A stretch of DNA of 64,000 nt, from positions 43,941,001 through 44,005,000 of the forward strand of contig NC_080588.1 in NCBI RefSeq assembly GCF_029962835.1. Reading direction: 5' to 3'. Positions within the stretch are counted from its first letter, which is position 1; each line of letters begins with the position of its first letter. Made by a program: the position numbers and the translations under genes. The notes below the pieces were generated by a model. The model did not search any database. It was not told where the DNA came from and saw only the letters and a program-made list of their open reading frames with translations. Origin of the DNA: Magnolia sinica. Its lineage: Eukaryota; Streptophyta; Magnoliopsida; Magnoliales; Magnoliaceae. Positions 22,423 through 34,540 of this stretch are shown here, piece by piece.

Positions 22423-24467
22423 TGTCACGCTCCAAACTGGAAAACTGGGCTCACAAAATTCTCGATCGCCGAATCCGGTGTCGACAGCATCCATAGTACC
22501 CCATTCTCGGTTCCCATTGTCCATACACCAGATTCCAATCCTGGGATCCTACAAGGAGAATTTTTTCAACGTATATTGAACTCGTAATAAACATAACCAC
22601 AAGTTTACTCAAATCACAAAGGCAACATCATCATCACATATCTACTAATATAAATATTTGAATACAGTGCTAAAAGGGAAATGCATATGACAAAATCAAA
22701 GCTCTATATAGGTCCACTACATGCTCCAAGCTCAACACTGCTGCAACCTAACGCTACCTGCACGCATCCATCGTGCATAAGCTTATAAAAAGCTTAGTAG
22801 GTGGTGAAAGTGTGCATAAGGTAAGTGCCAAATAAGTAATATCAAAATAATCAGAGTAAGCGGAAATAATGATAAGCCCATAAATCATACAATATCAGAA
22901 ATACTGATAAGATCATAAATCATACGATATCAGAGTAATGTGAAAACATGCTGATAGGCCCATAAATACCATCAGCCTTATCCAGGCTATGCGATGTAAC
23001 AATATCATATACTGATGAAGCAATGTAGATCAGGTATGAAATGCAGGGACAGTAAGCCAAATATTAGATGCTGATGATGTCATGCAATATGTGGTGCGAA
23101 TGAAATGACCAAGCTGGAGTGAAGTCGGGATGATAGTACGTAGTATCACAGGCTATGGGGTCCATAACAAGGGACTTCTATCCAAACCAGTCTCATACCT
23201 AAATTTGGATAGCTAGACTCAATGTAGTAGACTCCTGATCTCAGGTTAGTCGCGCGCCCAACCGAAATCTTTGCCATTACGAAGGAACACAATTATTAGT
23301 TGCGTACCACCAACCCGAGTGGATAGTGAGTGAATGAATGAATGAATATGCAACTCCTACTCGATAAGTTCACATTCAGTACAGTTTCTCTCTGGGATCA
23401 TTACCGGGGTCTAGTACACTCTACATGTAAATCGCCACCCACTGACGCACGACCATGCAAGTAGAAGAGACCTCACCATCCGCTTGGCCAGTAGTCAACC
23501 AATATCTACCTGGCACGTCGATAGCGGACCCATTCACGAGTTGGTCAAACTCAGCCTAGCAATGCTCTCTACTCTCAGGCGGGTAAGGCCACACCCCCTC
23601 CCAACCTACCACGACACAATGAGAGATGCGATCTCCTGGTATTCAGCCCTCATGTGCTCATATATATCCACTTGGTCTAGACATTGGGGCATCTCCTGGC
23701 AACAGAGGTTTAGAGATTTTCACCCAAGGACATCTATGGTGCTCGTATGTTAGAACCAAACATTTTTAGTGTCCCACCTGGCCATTCACGAAATGCCTGT
23801 GGAGGCTATAACCCTGATATCGGTAGGGCGTACAGTAGTCACAACACGCAATGTAAGATGCATGAGTCATACAATCTAGTCATGCATCAATCTCTCGCAT
23901 ACCGTGCGATCATGTGAGATAACCTCCGTCTGTCAGGGAGTCTCGTAACAACCTGCCCAATGACATATGCAATGGTCAACCACATCTCATGATAAACATG
24001 CAGATGATTCGTATGAGCATTTATCATGATGCTATGCTGTCACATACTCATAATCGGTATTGATAACTGGCATTAACAATCGGCCTCGATAATGTGGACA
24101 TTTAACTAACATTACCTCTAAGAAATGGCCTACATAGAGTCTAACATATAGTGGACCCATGGCCTCGCATAAGGGCCTAATATACAACACCATAGGCCTT
24201 ACTGAGCTTAATACACATCATGATGGGCCTCTCACATGATCTTAATATATATCACAATGAGCTTCATCGCCTGGCCCTCGAATGCATCACAATGGGCGTC
24301 ATCACATTGACCCTATATTCATCGCATTAGGTCTTAAACACGGGCTGAATACACTTTCCAACTGCCCTTAAATACGGGCCGCATATACATCACATTGGGC
24401 CTCAAACACATGACAAATACACATCAGAATGCGTCTCAACTACGGGCCGCATATACATCATATGGGT

Positions 24468-25035
24468 CTCGACAATCGCCCTGAGCAATCGAAATCGGCC
24501 TCGACAATCGGAATTGGCCTCGACAATCGGAATCGGCCTCAACAATCGGAATCGGCCTTGATAATCAGAATTGGTCTCGACATATGGGATTGGCCTCGTC
24601 AATTCGACTCGGCCTCGACAATCAGAATTGACGATCGGAATCGACAATCGGAATCGACCTCGACAATCAGCCTCGACGAACGGAATCAGCCTCGTCAATC
24701 GGAATCGACAATCAGAATCGGCCTCGACAATCGGAATCAGTCTCGTCAATCGGACTCGGCCTCGACAATCAGAATTAACGATCGGAATCGACAATCAGAA
24801 TCGACCTCGACAATTAGCCTCGAGCAATGGAATTGGCCTCGTCAATCGGACTTGGCCTCGACCATCAGAATCGATAATCGGAATCGGCCGTGACAATTGA
24901 CCTCGACAAACGGAATCGGCCTCTTCAATCGAAATCGACGATCAGAATCGACAATCGGACTCGGCCTCGACAATCAGCCTCGACAACGGAATCAGTATCG
25001 TTAATCGGCCTTGACTAACGGAATCAACAATTGGT
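24468..25035. repeat. Minisatellite based on AATCGGCCTCGAC, unit 1
   Basis: Dozens of head-to-tail variants of AATCGGAATCGGCCTCGAC with shifting short periods of about 12-18 bp. The array is CpG-rich while its variants show many C-to-T and G-to-A changes. It produces long but meaningless open frames on both strands. Confidence 0.95.
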
Positions 25036-25224
25036 GAGAATGGGCCTAATAAGGCCTACGGGAAGGTCACAATGTGGACATCCAACCATCATTGCCCATT
25101 AATGTGGACATTTAACCAACATTGCTCCCAAGGAGTGGCCCATATAGGGTTAAACATATAGTGGGCCCATGACCTCACATAAAGGCCTAATGCACATTGC
25201 AATGGGCCTCATACAAGGGCGACA

Positions 25225-25510
25225 TACATATCACTATGGGCCGCATCACATGGACCTCGAATATATCACAATGGCCCTCACTCATGGGCCTCGAATACAT
25301 CACATTGGCTCTCGCTCATGGGCCTTGAATACATCACATTGGGCCACGCCCATGGGCCTCGAATACATCACAATTGGCCTCACTCATGGGCCTCGAATAC
25401 ATCACATTCGGCCTCACCCATGGGCCTCGAATAGATCCCATTGGGCCTCGCCCATGGTCTTCAAATACACAACGGGTGGGCCCTGCACATGGGCCATAAA
25501 TACATCAATG
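25225..25510. repeat. Minisatellite GGGCCTCGAATACATCACATT, unit 1
   Basis: About eight head-to-tail copies of a unit of about 32 bp containing CCCATGGGCCTCGAATACATC and CACATTGGGCCTCG. The CCCATGGG core is palindromic. Confidence 0.95.
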
Positions 25511-26404
25511 TGGGGCCCACTGTCCATGCAACGGATCGTGTGGATGAAACACTTACATCATTGCCGGTACCACATTTAGATGGACGACATGGCTAGAATA
25601 CATGCATCAAGGTGTGCTCCATAGCACACCGTCTAGATGGACGGTGTGGAATACAACACATCATCAAGGTAGGGCCCACCATAATGCCATTTTCTATTCA
25701 ACTTGTTCATACGGTCATAAAGACATGTATTAATAGGAAAACGAATTTCATATTAATCCAAAGCTTCTGTAACCCCAAAAAGGTTCAATGGTGGACATTC
25801 ATCCTTGCCGTTGCAATGTGGGTATAGAATAAATACATCCATGTTGGGTCCCACCGTCCAGCCATCTGGACGGTGTGGATAAGACCCATACATCACCGTG
25901 TGGCGCACCGTCCAGCTATTTGGACCGTGTGGAAACAACATATACATCAAGGCATGGCCCAAGGGGCTTGCTGCTGCTGCTAGTACAATAGTAATATTGT
26001 TGGCACGAGGTACATTAGTCAATTCACTCCCACCGTCCAAGATCTGGACGATGAGGATGGATTACATTAAGTCAAGGTGGGCCCCACATGCTGCTATGGT
26101 GGGGCCACGTTTAGTGAATGGATGGTTAGAATATAACAAATACCTCATGTACGGGTCCCATAGGACCGTCCAGGCTCGTACGGACGGCCTGGATATGAAA
26201 CGCAGGTACCATGGTGCTCCTCACCAACTTACTGACGTCAATGTATCAGCAATATAGCTGATTTAAGGTGCATCAGCCAATGGCTTCCCATACCAGGTGG
26301 GTCCCACGTGGGGCCATCATAATATAATGTGTGTGTGTATATATATATCTATATATCATGGTGCGCCCCTGCCAGACCGTCCAGATGGACAGCTGGGAGA
26401 CATG

Positions 26405-26577
26405 CATACAGGGTGGCCCACCTTCAAAAATAGATGGACGGCTAGGATGAAACACTTGCACTAGGTGGGCTTCACTGTCAAAATGGATGGACGGTGGGAC
26501 GAAACACCTGCACCAGGTGGGCTTCACCGTCAAAATGGATGGACGGCTGGGATGAAACACCTGCACCAGGTGGGTCC
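26405..26577. repeat. 53-bp tandem repeat, three copies, unit 1
   Basis: Three successive copies run from GTGGGCTTCACCGTCAAAAT to GAAACACCTGCACCAG. The first copy is the most diverged. The same triplet recurs in unit 2 at about 30490-30650. Confidence 0.9.
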
Positions 26578-28554
26578 ACACGTGTGGACCCACAAGCTTT
26601 TGGAGAAAGCTGATATTTATGTTTTACCAATGTTCAGCAGCAACAGCTGCTGGACGGTGTGCATTCAACGCATGCAATGGAGGGGCCCACATCAATGGAC
26701 GGTGATGATAAAACCCATACATCACGTTGGGTACATGTGGTGGCCCAGGGCCCCATGGTCCAAGCTGATATCAGTGTTTCTCTTACATCCAGGCCCACCC
26801 GAAGACAGACAATAAGGTAGGCCCTACGGATGGGACGACATGGATCATACATCACAGTGGGGTCCACAATACATGATAGAGAGACAGAGAGACGGTGAGG
26901 AGGGGAGAGACCCCGCCACCATGGGCCCTCCTTATATAATACATACATCAAGATGGGTCCCACATATGTGGGTCCTCAAATCAAAAAATCCAATACTAAA
27001 CCATACAATATCAGAAATACTGGCAAGATCATAAATCATGCGATATCAGAGTAATGCAAAAACATGCCGATAGGCCCATAAATACCATCAGTCTTATCCA
27101 GGCTATGTGATGCAACAATATCATATACTGATGAAGCAATGTAGATGAGGTATCCAATGCAGGAACAGTAAGCTAAATATCAGATGCTGATGATGCAATG
27201 CAATATGCGGTGTGAATGAAATGACCAAGCTGGAGTGAAGTCGGGATGATAATACATAGTATCGTAGGCTATGGGGTCCATCACAAGGGACTTCTATCCA
27301 AACTAGTCTCATATCTAAATTTGGATAGTCAGAGTCAATGTAGTACACTCTTGATCTCAGATTAGTCGCGCGTCTAATCGAAATCCTTGCCATTACGAAG
27401 GTACACAACAATTAGTTGCGCACCACTAACCAGAGTGGATAGTGAATGAATGAATGAATGAATATGCAACTCCTACTCAATAAGTCCACATATCAGTACG
27501 GTTTCTCTTTGAAAAAATCACCGGGGTTTATTCCACTCCAAACCAGATTGCCTCCCCATCGTGCGCAACAAGGCGAGTGGAAGAGACCTCACTATCCTCC
27601 TGCCAATATCGGGCCCAGCTCGTCGATAGCGAACCCATTCGTCGAGCTGGTCAGACTCAGCCTAACATTGCCCCCTCATCTCAGGCAGGTAAGGTCGTAC
27701 CCTCTTCCCGACCACGACGCAGTGGGAGACGTGGCCTAATGGTATACAGCCCTCATGCGCTCGTGCATCCACTCGGTATAGATGTTGGAGCAACCTCTGA
27801 AACCAAGAGGGTTTAAGGATTTTCACCTAGGGACATCTACAGCGCTCGTATGCTAGAACCAAACATTTTTGGTATCCCATCTTGCCATCCATGATATGCC
27901 TATGGAGGCTATGACCTTGATATCGGTAGGGCGTACAGTAGTCATAATGCACAATCCAAGATGCATGAGTCATACAATTCAGTCATGCATCAATCCCGTG
28001 CATACCATGCGATCATGTGAGGTAACCTCGGCCTATCTGGGAGTCTCATAACAACCTGCCCAATGACATATGCAATGGTCAACCACACCTCATAACAGAT
28101 GATGCGTATGGGCATGTATCATGATTTATGCTGTCACATACTCATAATCGGTATTAATAACGGCATCAACAATCGGCCTCGACAATGTAGACATTTAACT
28201 AACAATGCTCCATAGGAATGATCCACATAGAGTCTAACATATAGTGGACCCATGGCCTCGTACAAGGGCCTAATATACAACACCATGGGCCTTACTCAAG
28301 AGCTTAATACACATCACGATAGGCCTCTCATATGGGCCTAAGATACATCACAATGAGTTTCATCGCCTGACCCTTAAATGCATCATAATGAGTGTCATCA
28401 CATAAACCTCATATTCATCATATTAGGTCTTAAACACGGGCCGAATACACATCCCAACGGGCCTCAAATACGGGCCGCATATACATCACATTGGACGTCA
28501 AACACAGGACGAATACACATCATAATGGGTCTCAACTATGGGCTGCATATACAT

Positions 28555-29125
28555 CATATGGGTCTCGACAATTGCCTTGAGGAATCGAAATCGGCCTCGA
28601 CAATTGGCCTCGACAATTGGAATCGGCCTCGACAATCGGAATCGGTTTTGACAATCGGAATCGGCCTCGATAATCAGAATCGGTCTCGACATACGGGATC
28701 GGCCTCGTTAGTCGGACTTGGCCTCGACAATTGGAATTGACAATCAGAATCAGCCTCGACAATTAACCTCGACTAACGGATTCGGCCTCGTCAATCGGAC
28801 TCGGCCTCGACAATCGGAATCGGGCTCGACATACGGAATCGGCCTCGTTAATCGGACTCGACCTCGACAATCGGCCTCGACAATCAGCCTTGACCAACGA
28901 AGTTGGCCTCATCAATCGGACTCTGAATCGATAATCAAAATCGGCCTTGACAATCGACCTTGACTAATGGAATCAGAATCGACAATCGGAATTGACGATT
29001 AAAATTGACAATCGGAATCGGCCTCGACAATCAGCCTCGACCAATGGAATATGCCTTGACAATTAGCCTCGACCAATGGAATTGGCCTCGTTAATCGGCC
29101 TCAACTAATGGAATCGACAATCGGT
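28555..29125. repeat. Minisatellite based on AATCGGCCTCGAC, unit 2
   Basis: Counterpart of 24468-25035, of similar length, with a different order of variant units. The array therefore changed internally after the 4.1-kb duplication. Confidence 0.95.
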
Positions 29126-29309
29126 GAGAATGGGCCTAAGAAGGCCTAAGGGAAGGTCACAATGTGGACATCCAACCATCATTGCCCATCAATGTGGACA
29201 TTCAACTAACATTGCTCCCAAGGAGTGGCCCACATGGGGTTAAACATATAGTGGGCCCATGGCCTCACACAAAGGCCTAATGCACATCGCAATGGGCCTC
29301 ATACAAGGG

Positions 29310-29565
29310 CTACATACACATCACATGGGCCTCAAATACGTCATAATGGGCCTCACTCATGGGCCTCGAATACATCACATTGGGCCTCGCCCCATGGGCC
29401 TTAAATACATCACATTGGGCCTTACCCATGGGCCTCGAATACATCACAATTGGCCTCACTCATGGGCCTCGTATACATCACATTAGGCTTCGCCCATGGG
29501 CCTCGAATACATCCCATTGGGCCTCACCTATGGGCCTCAAATACACAATGGGCCCTGCACATGGG
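29310..29565. repeat. Minisatellite GGGCCTCGAATACATCACATT, unit 2
   Basis: Counterpart of 25225-25510, about one unit shorter. Confidence 0.95.
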
Positions 29566-30399
29566 CCATAAATACATCAATGTGGGGCCAACTGTCCATG
29601 CAATCTTACATCATGGCTGGTACCACTTTCAGATGGACGGCGTGGTTAGAATACATACATCACGGTGTGCTCCATGGCACATCGTCTAGACGGACGGTGT
29701 GGAATGCAACAAATCATCAAGGTAGGGCCCACCATAATGCCATTTTCTATTCAACCTGTTCATACAGTCATAAAGACATGTATTAATAGGAAAACAAATT
29801 TCATATTAATCCAAAGCTTCTATAACCCCAAAAGGGTTCAATGGTGGACATTCATCCATGCCGTTGCAGCGTGGTCCACCTGATAGACAGTGTGGATATA
29901 GAATAAATCATCCATGTTGGGTCCCACCATCCAGCCATCTGGACGGTGTGGATAAGACCCATACATCACCATGTGGCCCACCGTCCAGCTATTTGGATGG
30001 TGTGGAAACAACATATAGATCAAGGCATGGTCCGGGGGGCTTGCTGCTGCTGCAAGTACAACAGTAATACTGCTGGCACGAGGTACACTAGTGAATCCGC
30101 TCCCACCATCCATGATCTAACGGCGAGGATGGATTACATTAAATGAAGGTGGGCCCCACACGCTGCCATGGATGTGTCATGTTCAGTGAAAGGATGGTTA
30201 GGATATAACAAATACCTCATGTACGGGTCCCACAGGACCGTCCAGGCTCATACGGACGGCCTGGATATGAAATGCAGGTACCATGGTGGTCCCCACCAAC
30301 TTGCTGACGTCAATGTATCAGCAATATAGCTGATGTAAGGTACATCAGCCAACGGCTTCCCATACCAGGTGGGTCCCACATGGGGCCATCATAATATAT

Positions 30400-30403
<4 letters not shown>

Positions 30404-30432
<29 letters not shown>
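30404..30432. repeat. (TA)n microsatellite in unit 2
   Basis: A pure TA run. The matching place in unit 1 (about 26329-26355) is an interrupted TG/TA tract, so the run expanded after duplication. Confidence 0.9.
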
Positions 30433-30434
<2 letters not shown>

Positions 30435-30489
30435 TGCTGTACCCCTTCTAGACCGTCCAGATGGATGGCTAGGAGACACGCATATAGGG

Positions 30490-30655
30490 TGGCCCACCTT
30501 CAAAAATAGATGGCCGACTAGTATGAAACACCTGCACCAGTTGGGCTTCACCGTCAAAATGGATGGATGGTTGGGATGAAACACCTACACTAGGTGGGCT
30601 TCACCGTCAAAATGGATGGACAGTTGGGATGAAACACTTGCACCACGTGGGTCCA
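30490..30655. repeat. 53-bp tandem repeat, three copies, unit 2
   Basis: Counterpart of 26405-26577, with substitutions such as ATGGATGGATGG for ATGGATGGACGG. Confidence 0.9.
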
Positions 30656-33165
30656 CCCGTGTGGACCCACAAGCTTTTGGAGAAAGCTGATATTTATGTT
30701 TTACCAATGTCCAACAGCTGACAGTGTGCATTTAACACATGCAATGGAGGGGCCCACATCAATGGACGGTGATGATAAAACCCATACATCACGTTGGGTA
30801 CATGTGGTGGCCTAGGGCCCCATGGTCCAAGTTGATATATGTGTTTCCCCTACGTCTAGGCCCACCCGAAGAAGAGTAGCAAGGTGGGCCCTACGGATGG
30901 GACGGCATGGATCATACATCACAGTGGGGTCCACAATACATGAGAAAGAGAGAGAGAGATGGTGTGGACGGGAGAGACCCCGCCATTATGGGCCCTCCCT
31001 ATATAATACATACATTAAGATGGGTTCCACATATGTGGGCCCTCAAATCATAAATCAAATACTAAAATTACCCACCTTTGATCTCCTCTTCCTTCTTCCG
31101 CCTATAGCCTTTAGAGCTCCAAGGGAACGTTTTTAACGGTTGAGATGGACTTTGGATGGTGGGATTGGGTGGTAAGAAGGTGGGCGACACCAAGCTCTCT
31201 CTCATAGAGATTGGAGGAGCTTGGACGTTGGGTTGCTTGCTTGAAAAAAAATGGAGAAATGAGAGAGAAGAGGATGGGATGTAAAGAGAGAGACAGGGAT
31301 GGGTGAGTGAGTGATGGGTGATGGGTGTACTTGACATGTATGGGTTGTAAGATAGAGAGTTTGACTTTGGGGCTACTTGGGGATGGGGGTGTGAGGTGAT
31401 GTGTACTTGACATGAGATGTGATTGATGTGTACTTGATTGATGGGACATGTTGTAGAGATTTTCTTGAAATTACAAATGCGCGTCGTTTTCCTCGAACTG
31501 AACGCGGGCCCACATCTCTTGGCCTACGAATCGCCTCGGCGCGGGGAGATGCGGTACCGGAGTCACGGCGACGGCGCGGTCGCTAGGGTACAAGTCTCGG
31601 GTCGAGCTGACTCTAAAATATGGGATACATCTTAGGGTCACGCACAAATGATGATATAGATCGCGGATCATCAAAATTCGACCAGGAGGACCGCAGATGC
31701 CTATGGAACGGTATCGGCTAAGATTCAAGCTTTACAAGCATTGTTTGCTTGGACGCTGCTACTGTGGGCGTAGGAGGTCGATTTCGGTTGCTTGGTAAGT
31801 GGGGTCCACTAATCATTTCAGAAATTCATTTCGACCATTCACTTCTCCGCGTTATGTTAAGAGATGGGGTTGAAGATGAGGCAGAACCATTGATCAAGTG
31901 GACCACGCGATCTTACCTAGTCTCCACCGTGATTAGGATTTGGAGGAAGAGAATGCGTCACCCTATGCATAGAGTTTTAGTGAGTTGTGTCTATAGGTAT
32001 GATGTGGAGTCCACTGTGACATTTGTTATGAAATCCAGCCAGTTCATCAAAGTTGCAAGGTTATTTTATGTTAGTGGCTCAAATATGAACCAGATCCGAA
32101 CCTTAGATTGACTTCTCTTGAAAAATCTCATAGCGGGTGTTAAAACGGACCTGATTTTAATTAACGGTCCACACTTAATGATTGGGGCCCAATTTTGGAA
32201 AGAATGTATAGTCAAGATAGACAAACATTTGGACAAAGTTTGGTAGTTGATGGATGGTGGGAAAAGCCTAAATCTAAAATGTCATCTTTTACATCAAAAT
32301 GAAACGGTTGGCTTCCGTGTTCGATAGTGTAGGATCATAGATCTGGGTCCAAATTTTGTACAATATTGTAGTCATACGAGGCCAAGGTGTGGTCCAAGTT
32401 TAAGTTGCGATGGAAGGCAGAAAGTGGTTAGATTTGAAGACCTAGGTTTATACAGAGTTGGTAAGCCCTAAAAGGATAACTTGACAGCTAAGTAAAAGCC
32501 TATCAAAGTGAGGTCTTTATATTTTACACTTGGTCTATATGATGGCCAATCTAGTTCGTTCACATGAAGGAAAACATCTTACTACAACTACCTATGAGCT
32601 TTCCTCACTCGATGGACACAAAAATCAACGATTAAGGGTTGATTTGTTAATTGGACTATTTCTACAATGATTTAAGGGTTAAAATTCGATATGCATGGCT
32701 AATTTATGATAATTAGGCCTGGTATAAAGTTTCATATGAAACGGATTATGAGAACCTTGTGATTTGGAATTCAATGGTATAAGTCAATGGCATTTTTGTA
32801 ATTATTTCTGATTTAAGAGTTTTGTAAAATATAATGGTTCTACATGGTTATATGCACCTTTCTAATCAATTCTTACAAAAGGACTTACATCTAAATCATT
32901 ACGAATAAAGAGCTATTCGCCATTTCATTTAAGGGAAGGTACATATGTCAAATCACATGATGGATGGTCTTGTCTTAAAATCAACGGTTAGATGGCTTGA
33001 TATATGAATGGAGATTATTCCCAACAGTTAGATTCGCATTGGGGAATGTATGTAAGGTTAGGTTAGCTAGATTAGTACCACACACATGTATATAATAAGT
33101 TAAAATTCTATGGTAACATTCGATAACTTTTAATACTCAGGTATTGAAAAGTTCGGGGTATTACA

Positions 33166-33330
33166 GTCTATCCATTTTTCCTATTATTTTAGGCCACAAG
33201 ATAAAATATAAGGCAAATCTAAGGTTCAAGTGCGCCACACTATAGGAAATAATGGGAATTGGGTGCATACTGTTGAAAACTTTCTGGGGCCACACTATAA
33301 GAAATAATGGGAATTGCAGATTTCCTTCGT
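33166..33330 (+). repeat. Short interspersed repeat fragment, probable MITE
   Basis: The text GTCTATCCATTTTTCC, ATTTTAGGCCACAAGAT, CAAGTGCGCCACACTATAGG and TGTTGAAAACTTTCTGGGGCC belongs to the repeat family also seen at 15150-15290 and, inverted, at 25690 and 29760. A 69-bp internal direct duplication of CCACACTATA(G/A)(G)GAAATAATGGGAATTG is present (33234 and 33291). It abuts the end of LTR-B exactly, so LTR-B or a deletion cut it. Confidence 0.5.
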
Positions 33331-33479
33331 TTGCACTTGCTGAAATTATTAAAAAAGGACATCAAATTTATCTTGAGAAATTGACTATTCAAGTTGAGCC
33401 GAATTTCAACAGATTTTCTGTTCAATATGAAAATTTGCACATTTAAGTGTTGAACATATCTCTAGTTTTAACACCAATA

Positions 33480-34531
33480 TGCTGTAAAAACATTTAGAAA
33501 AAACACAGCAAGCAGTTAGATTCAAGAGTACGACAATGGATGACTTTATCTCAGAAATGGAGAGAGCGTCTTCTGGATTATGGTATCGAGAATTTATAGC
33601 AATTGAAGGGTCATGGAGTTTTTCCTAAAGAGATACTCATGTGCCTCTTCAAGACATCCATACCCATTCATAGTAAATAATATTCTTACATGAAAGGACA
33701 TGACCATTTATTCTATGACAATTATTTATGTACCTTGTAGATATAAATAGTTTTTCAAAGTATAAATTTGTTGCCACACGTACCACATGTCCTAATCATC
33801 CTAATTGTTGCTATGGAGTTCTTCCTAAAGAGATACTCACGTGCCTCTGCAAGGCATCCATACCCATTCACAATAAATAATATTATTCCATGAAAGGACA
33901 TGACCCTTTTTCATATAATAGATATTTATGTATCATTTTAAACAGAAATAGTTATTCAACAGTATATAACGGTTACCACATGTACCACAGGTCCCAATCA
34001 TCCTAACTATTGCCATGAAGTTCTTCCTAAATAGATACTCATGTGCCTCTTCAAAACATCCATACCCATTCATAGTAAATAATATTCTTCCATGAAAGGA
34101 CATGACCCTTTGTCCTATGACAGTAGTTTCTGTACCCTTTTATATAGAAACAATTATCCAACAGTATAAAATTGTTGCCACATGTACCACATGTCATAAT
34201 TATCTTAATTGTTGCCACATGAGCGACACGTGGCATAAGTGACATATGTATAATCACGTCATAGTCACTCTCAATCAACACTAAGGTTAAAATATTTCAG
34301 GGTAGACCTTAGCTCAATTCAAGTTACACCATTGCTCAAATAGGTTTGAATCACGTGCCAAAAAGACGGGCTCTTTTGGCTCCTTACAACGATGTGCACG
34401 TGCGTAGTGCTAAGTGTGCTTAATAAAGCGCCTAAGCAGCCCACGCCACGCACACTCTTTTTATGGAAAGTTTTTATAATCAATATATTTATTTACTTAC
34501 TAAATTTTATTTTAATTATAAAAACACAACA
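33480..34531 (-). repeat. Ty1/copia LTR remnant with three 200-bp tandem repeats (element D)
   Basis: On the - strand the LTR begins TGTTGTGTTTTTATAATT right after a polypurine tract. Internally, a block of about 200 bp (CCTAAAGAGATACTCA(T/C)GTGCC to GTTGCCACATGTACCACATGTC) occurs three times, with the CCTAA(A) anchor at 33624, 33824 and 34026. The far end of the LTR is not resolved, so the left coordinate is approximate. It carries no coding potential. Confidence 0.6.
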
Positions 34532-34540
34532 ATCCCCCAC
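34532..34540 (-). other. Polypurine tract of element D
   Basis: GTGGGGGAT on the - strand lies immediately 5' of the LTR start TGTTGTG, a typical Ty1/copia arrangement. Confidence 0.65.

Larger units (their letters stand above)
22885..26999. repeat. Tandem duplication unit 1 (4.1 kb) inside LTR-B
   Basis: Starts CATACAATATCAGAAATACTG and ends AATCCAATACTAAA just before the second unit begins with the same start text at about 27001. All internal blocks (the ATCGG minisatellite, the GGGCCTCGAATACATCAC array, the CCGTCCA blocks, the 53-bp repeats and the AAGCTGATATTTATG block) recur in the same order in unit 2. In the stretches I aligned by eye the copies differ at roughly one base in ten to fifteen. 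Confidence 0.9.
27000..31057. repeat. Tandem duplication unit 2 (4.06 kb) inside LTR-B
   Basis: Collinear with unit 1, ending AAATCAAATACTAAA where LTR-B returns to single-copy sequence. The slightly shorter length comes from small losses in the minisatellite arrays. The boundary text AATACTAAA at both unit ends is the likely site of the unequal exchange. Confidence 0.9.
22423..33165 (-). repeat. Giant orphan LTR (LTR-B) related to LTR-A, with internal duplication
   Basis: On the - strand it starts TGTAATACCCCG (33165) and ends GGAGCGTGACA (22423). Its last 1.5 kb is the reverse complement of the end of LTR-A. No primer-binding site follows its 3' end and no polypurine tract precedes its 5' end, so it is a solo LTR or a truncated one. 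The flanking 5-mers (AGCAT, GTCTA) do not match, so no target duplication is visible. Length is 10.7 kb, of which about 4.1 kb is an internal tandem duplication, leaving a unit of about 6.6 kb. It contains several minisatellites and no credible gene. The start region (31060-33165) is unique-looking AT-rich sequence. Confidence 0.7.

Noticed and set aside
24402..24893. Long open frames on both strands (130 to 154 codons)
   Set aside because: They are translations of the AATCGGCCTCGAC minisatellite. Both strands and several frames are open because the unit lacks stops, and the same happens at 28378-28963.
24468..25035. CRISPR-like array
   Set aside because: No constant repeat with unique spacers of equal size. 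It is a variant minisatellite in plant nuclear DNA.
25169..25579. 136-codon frame rich in GPRIHHIG-type repeats
   Set aside because: It is a translation of the GGGCCTCGAATACATCAC array, and the copy at 29259-29571 behaves the same way.
4483..33165. LTR-A and LTR-B as the two ends of one element
   Set aside because: They are in opposite orientation and differ strongly in internal structure. The sequence between them contains a complete CACTA element and no matching pol.
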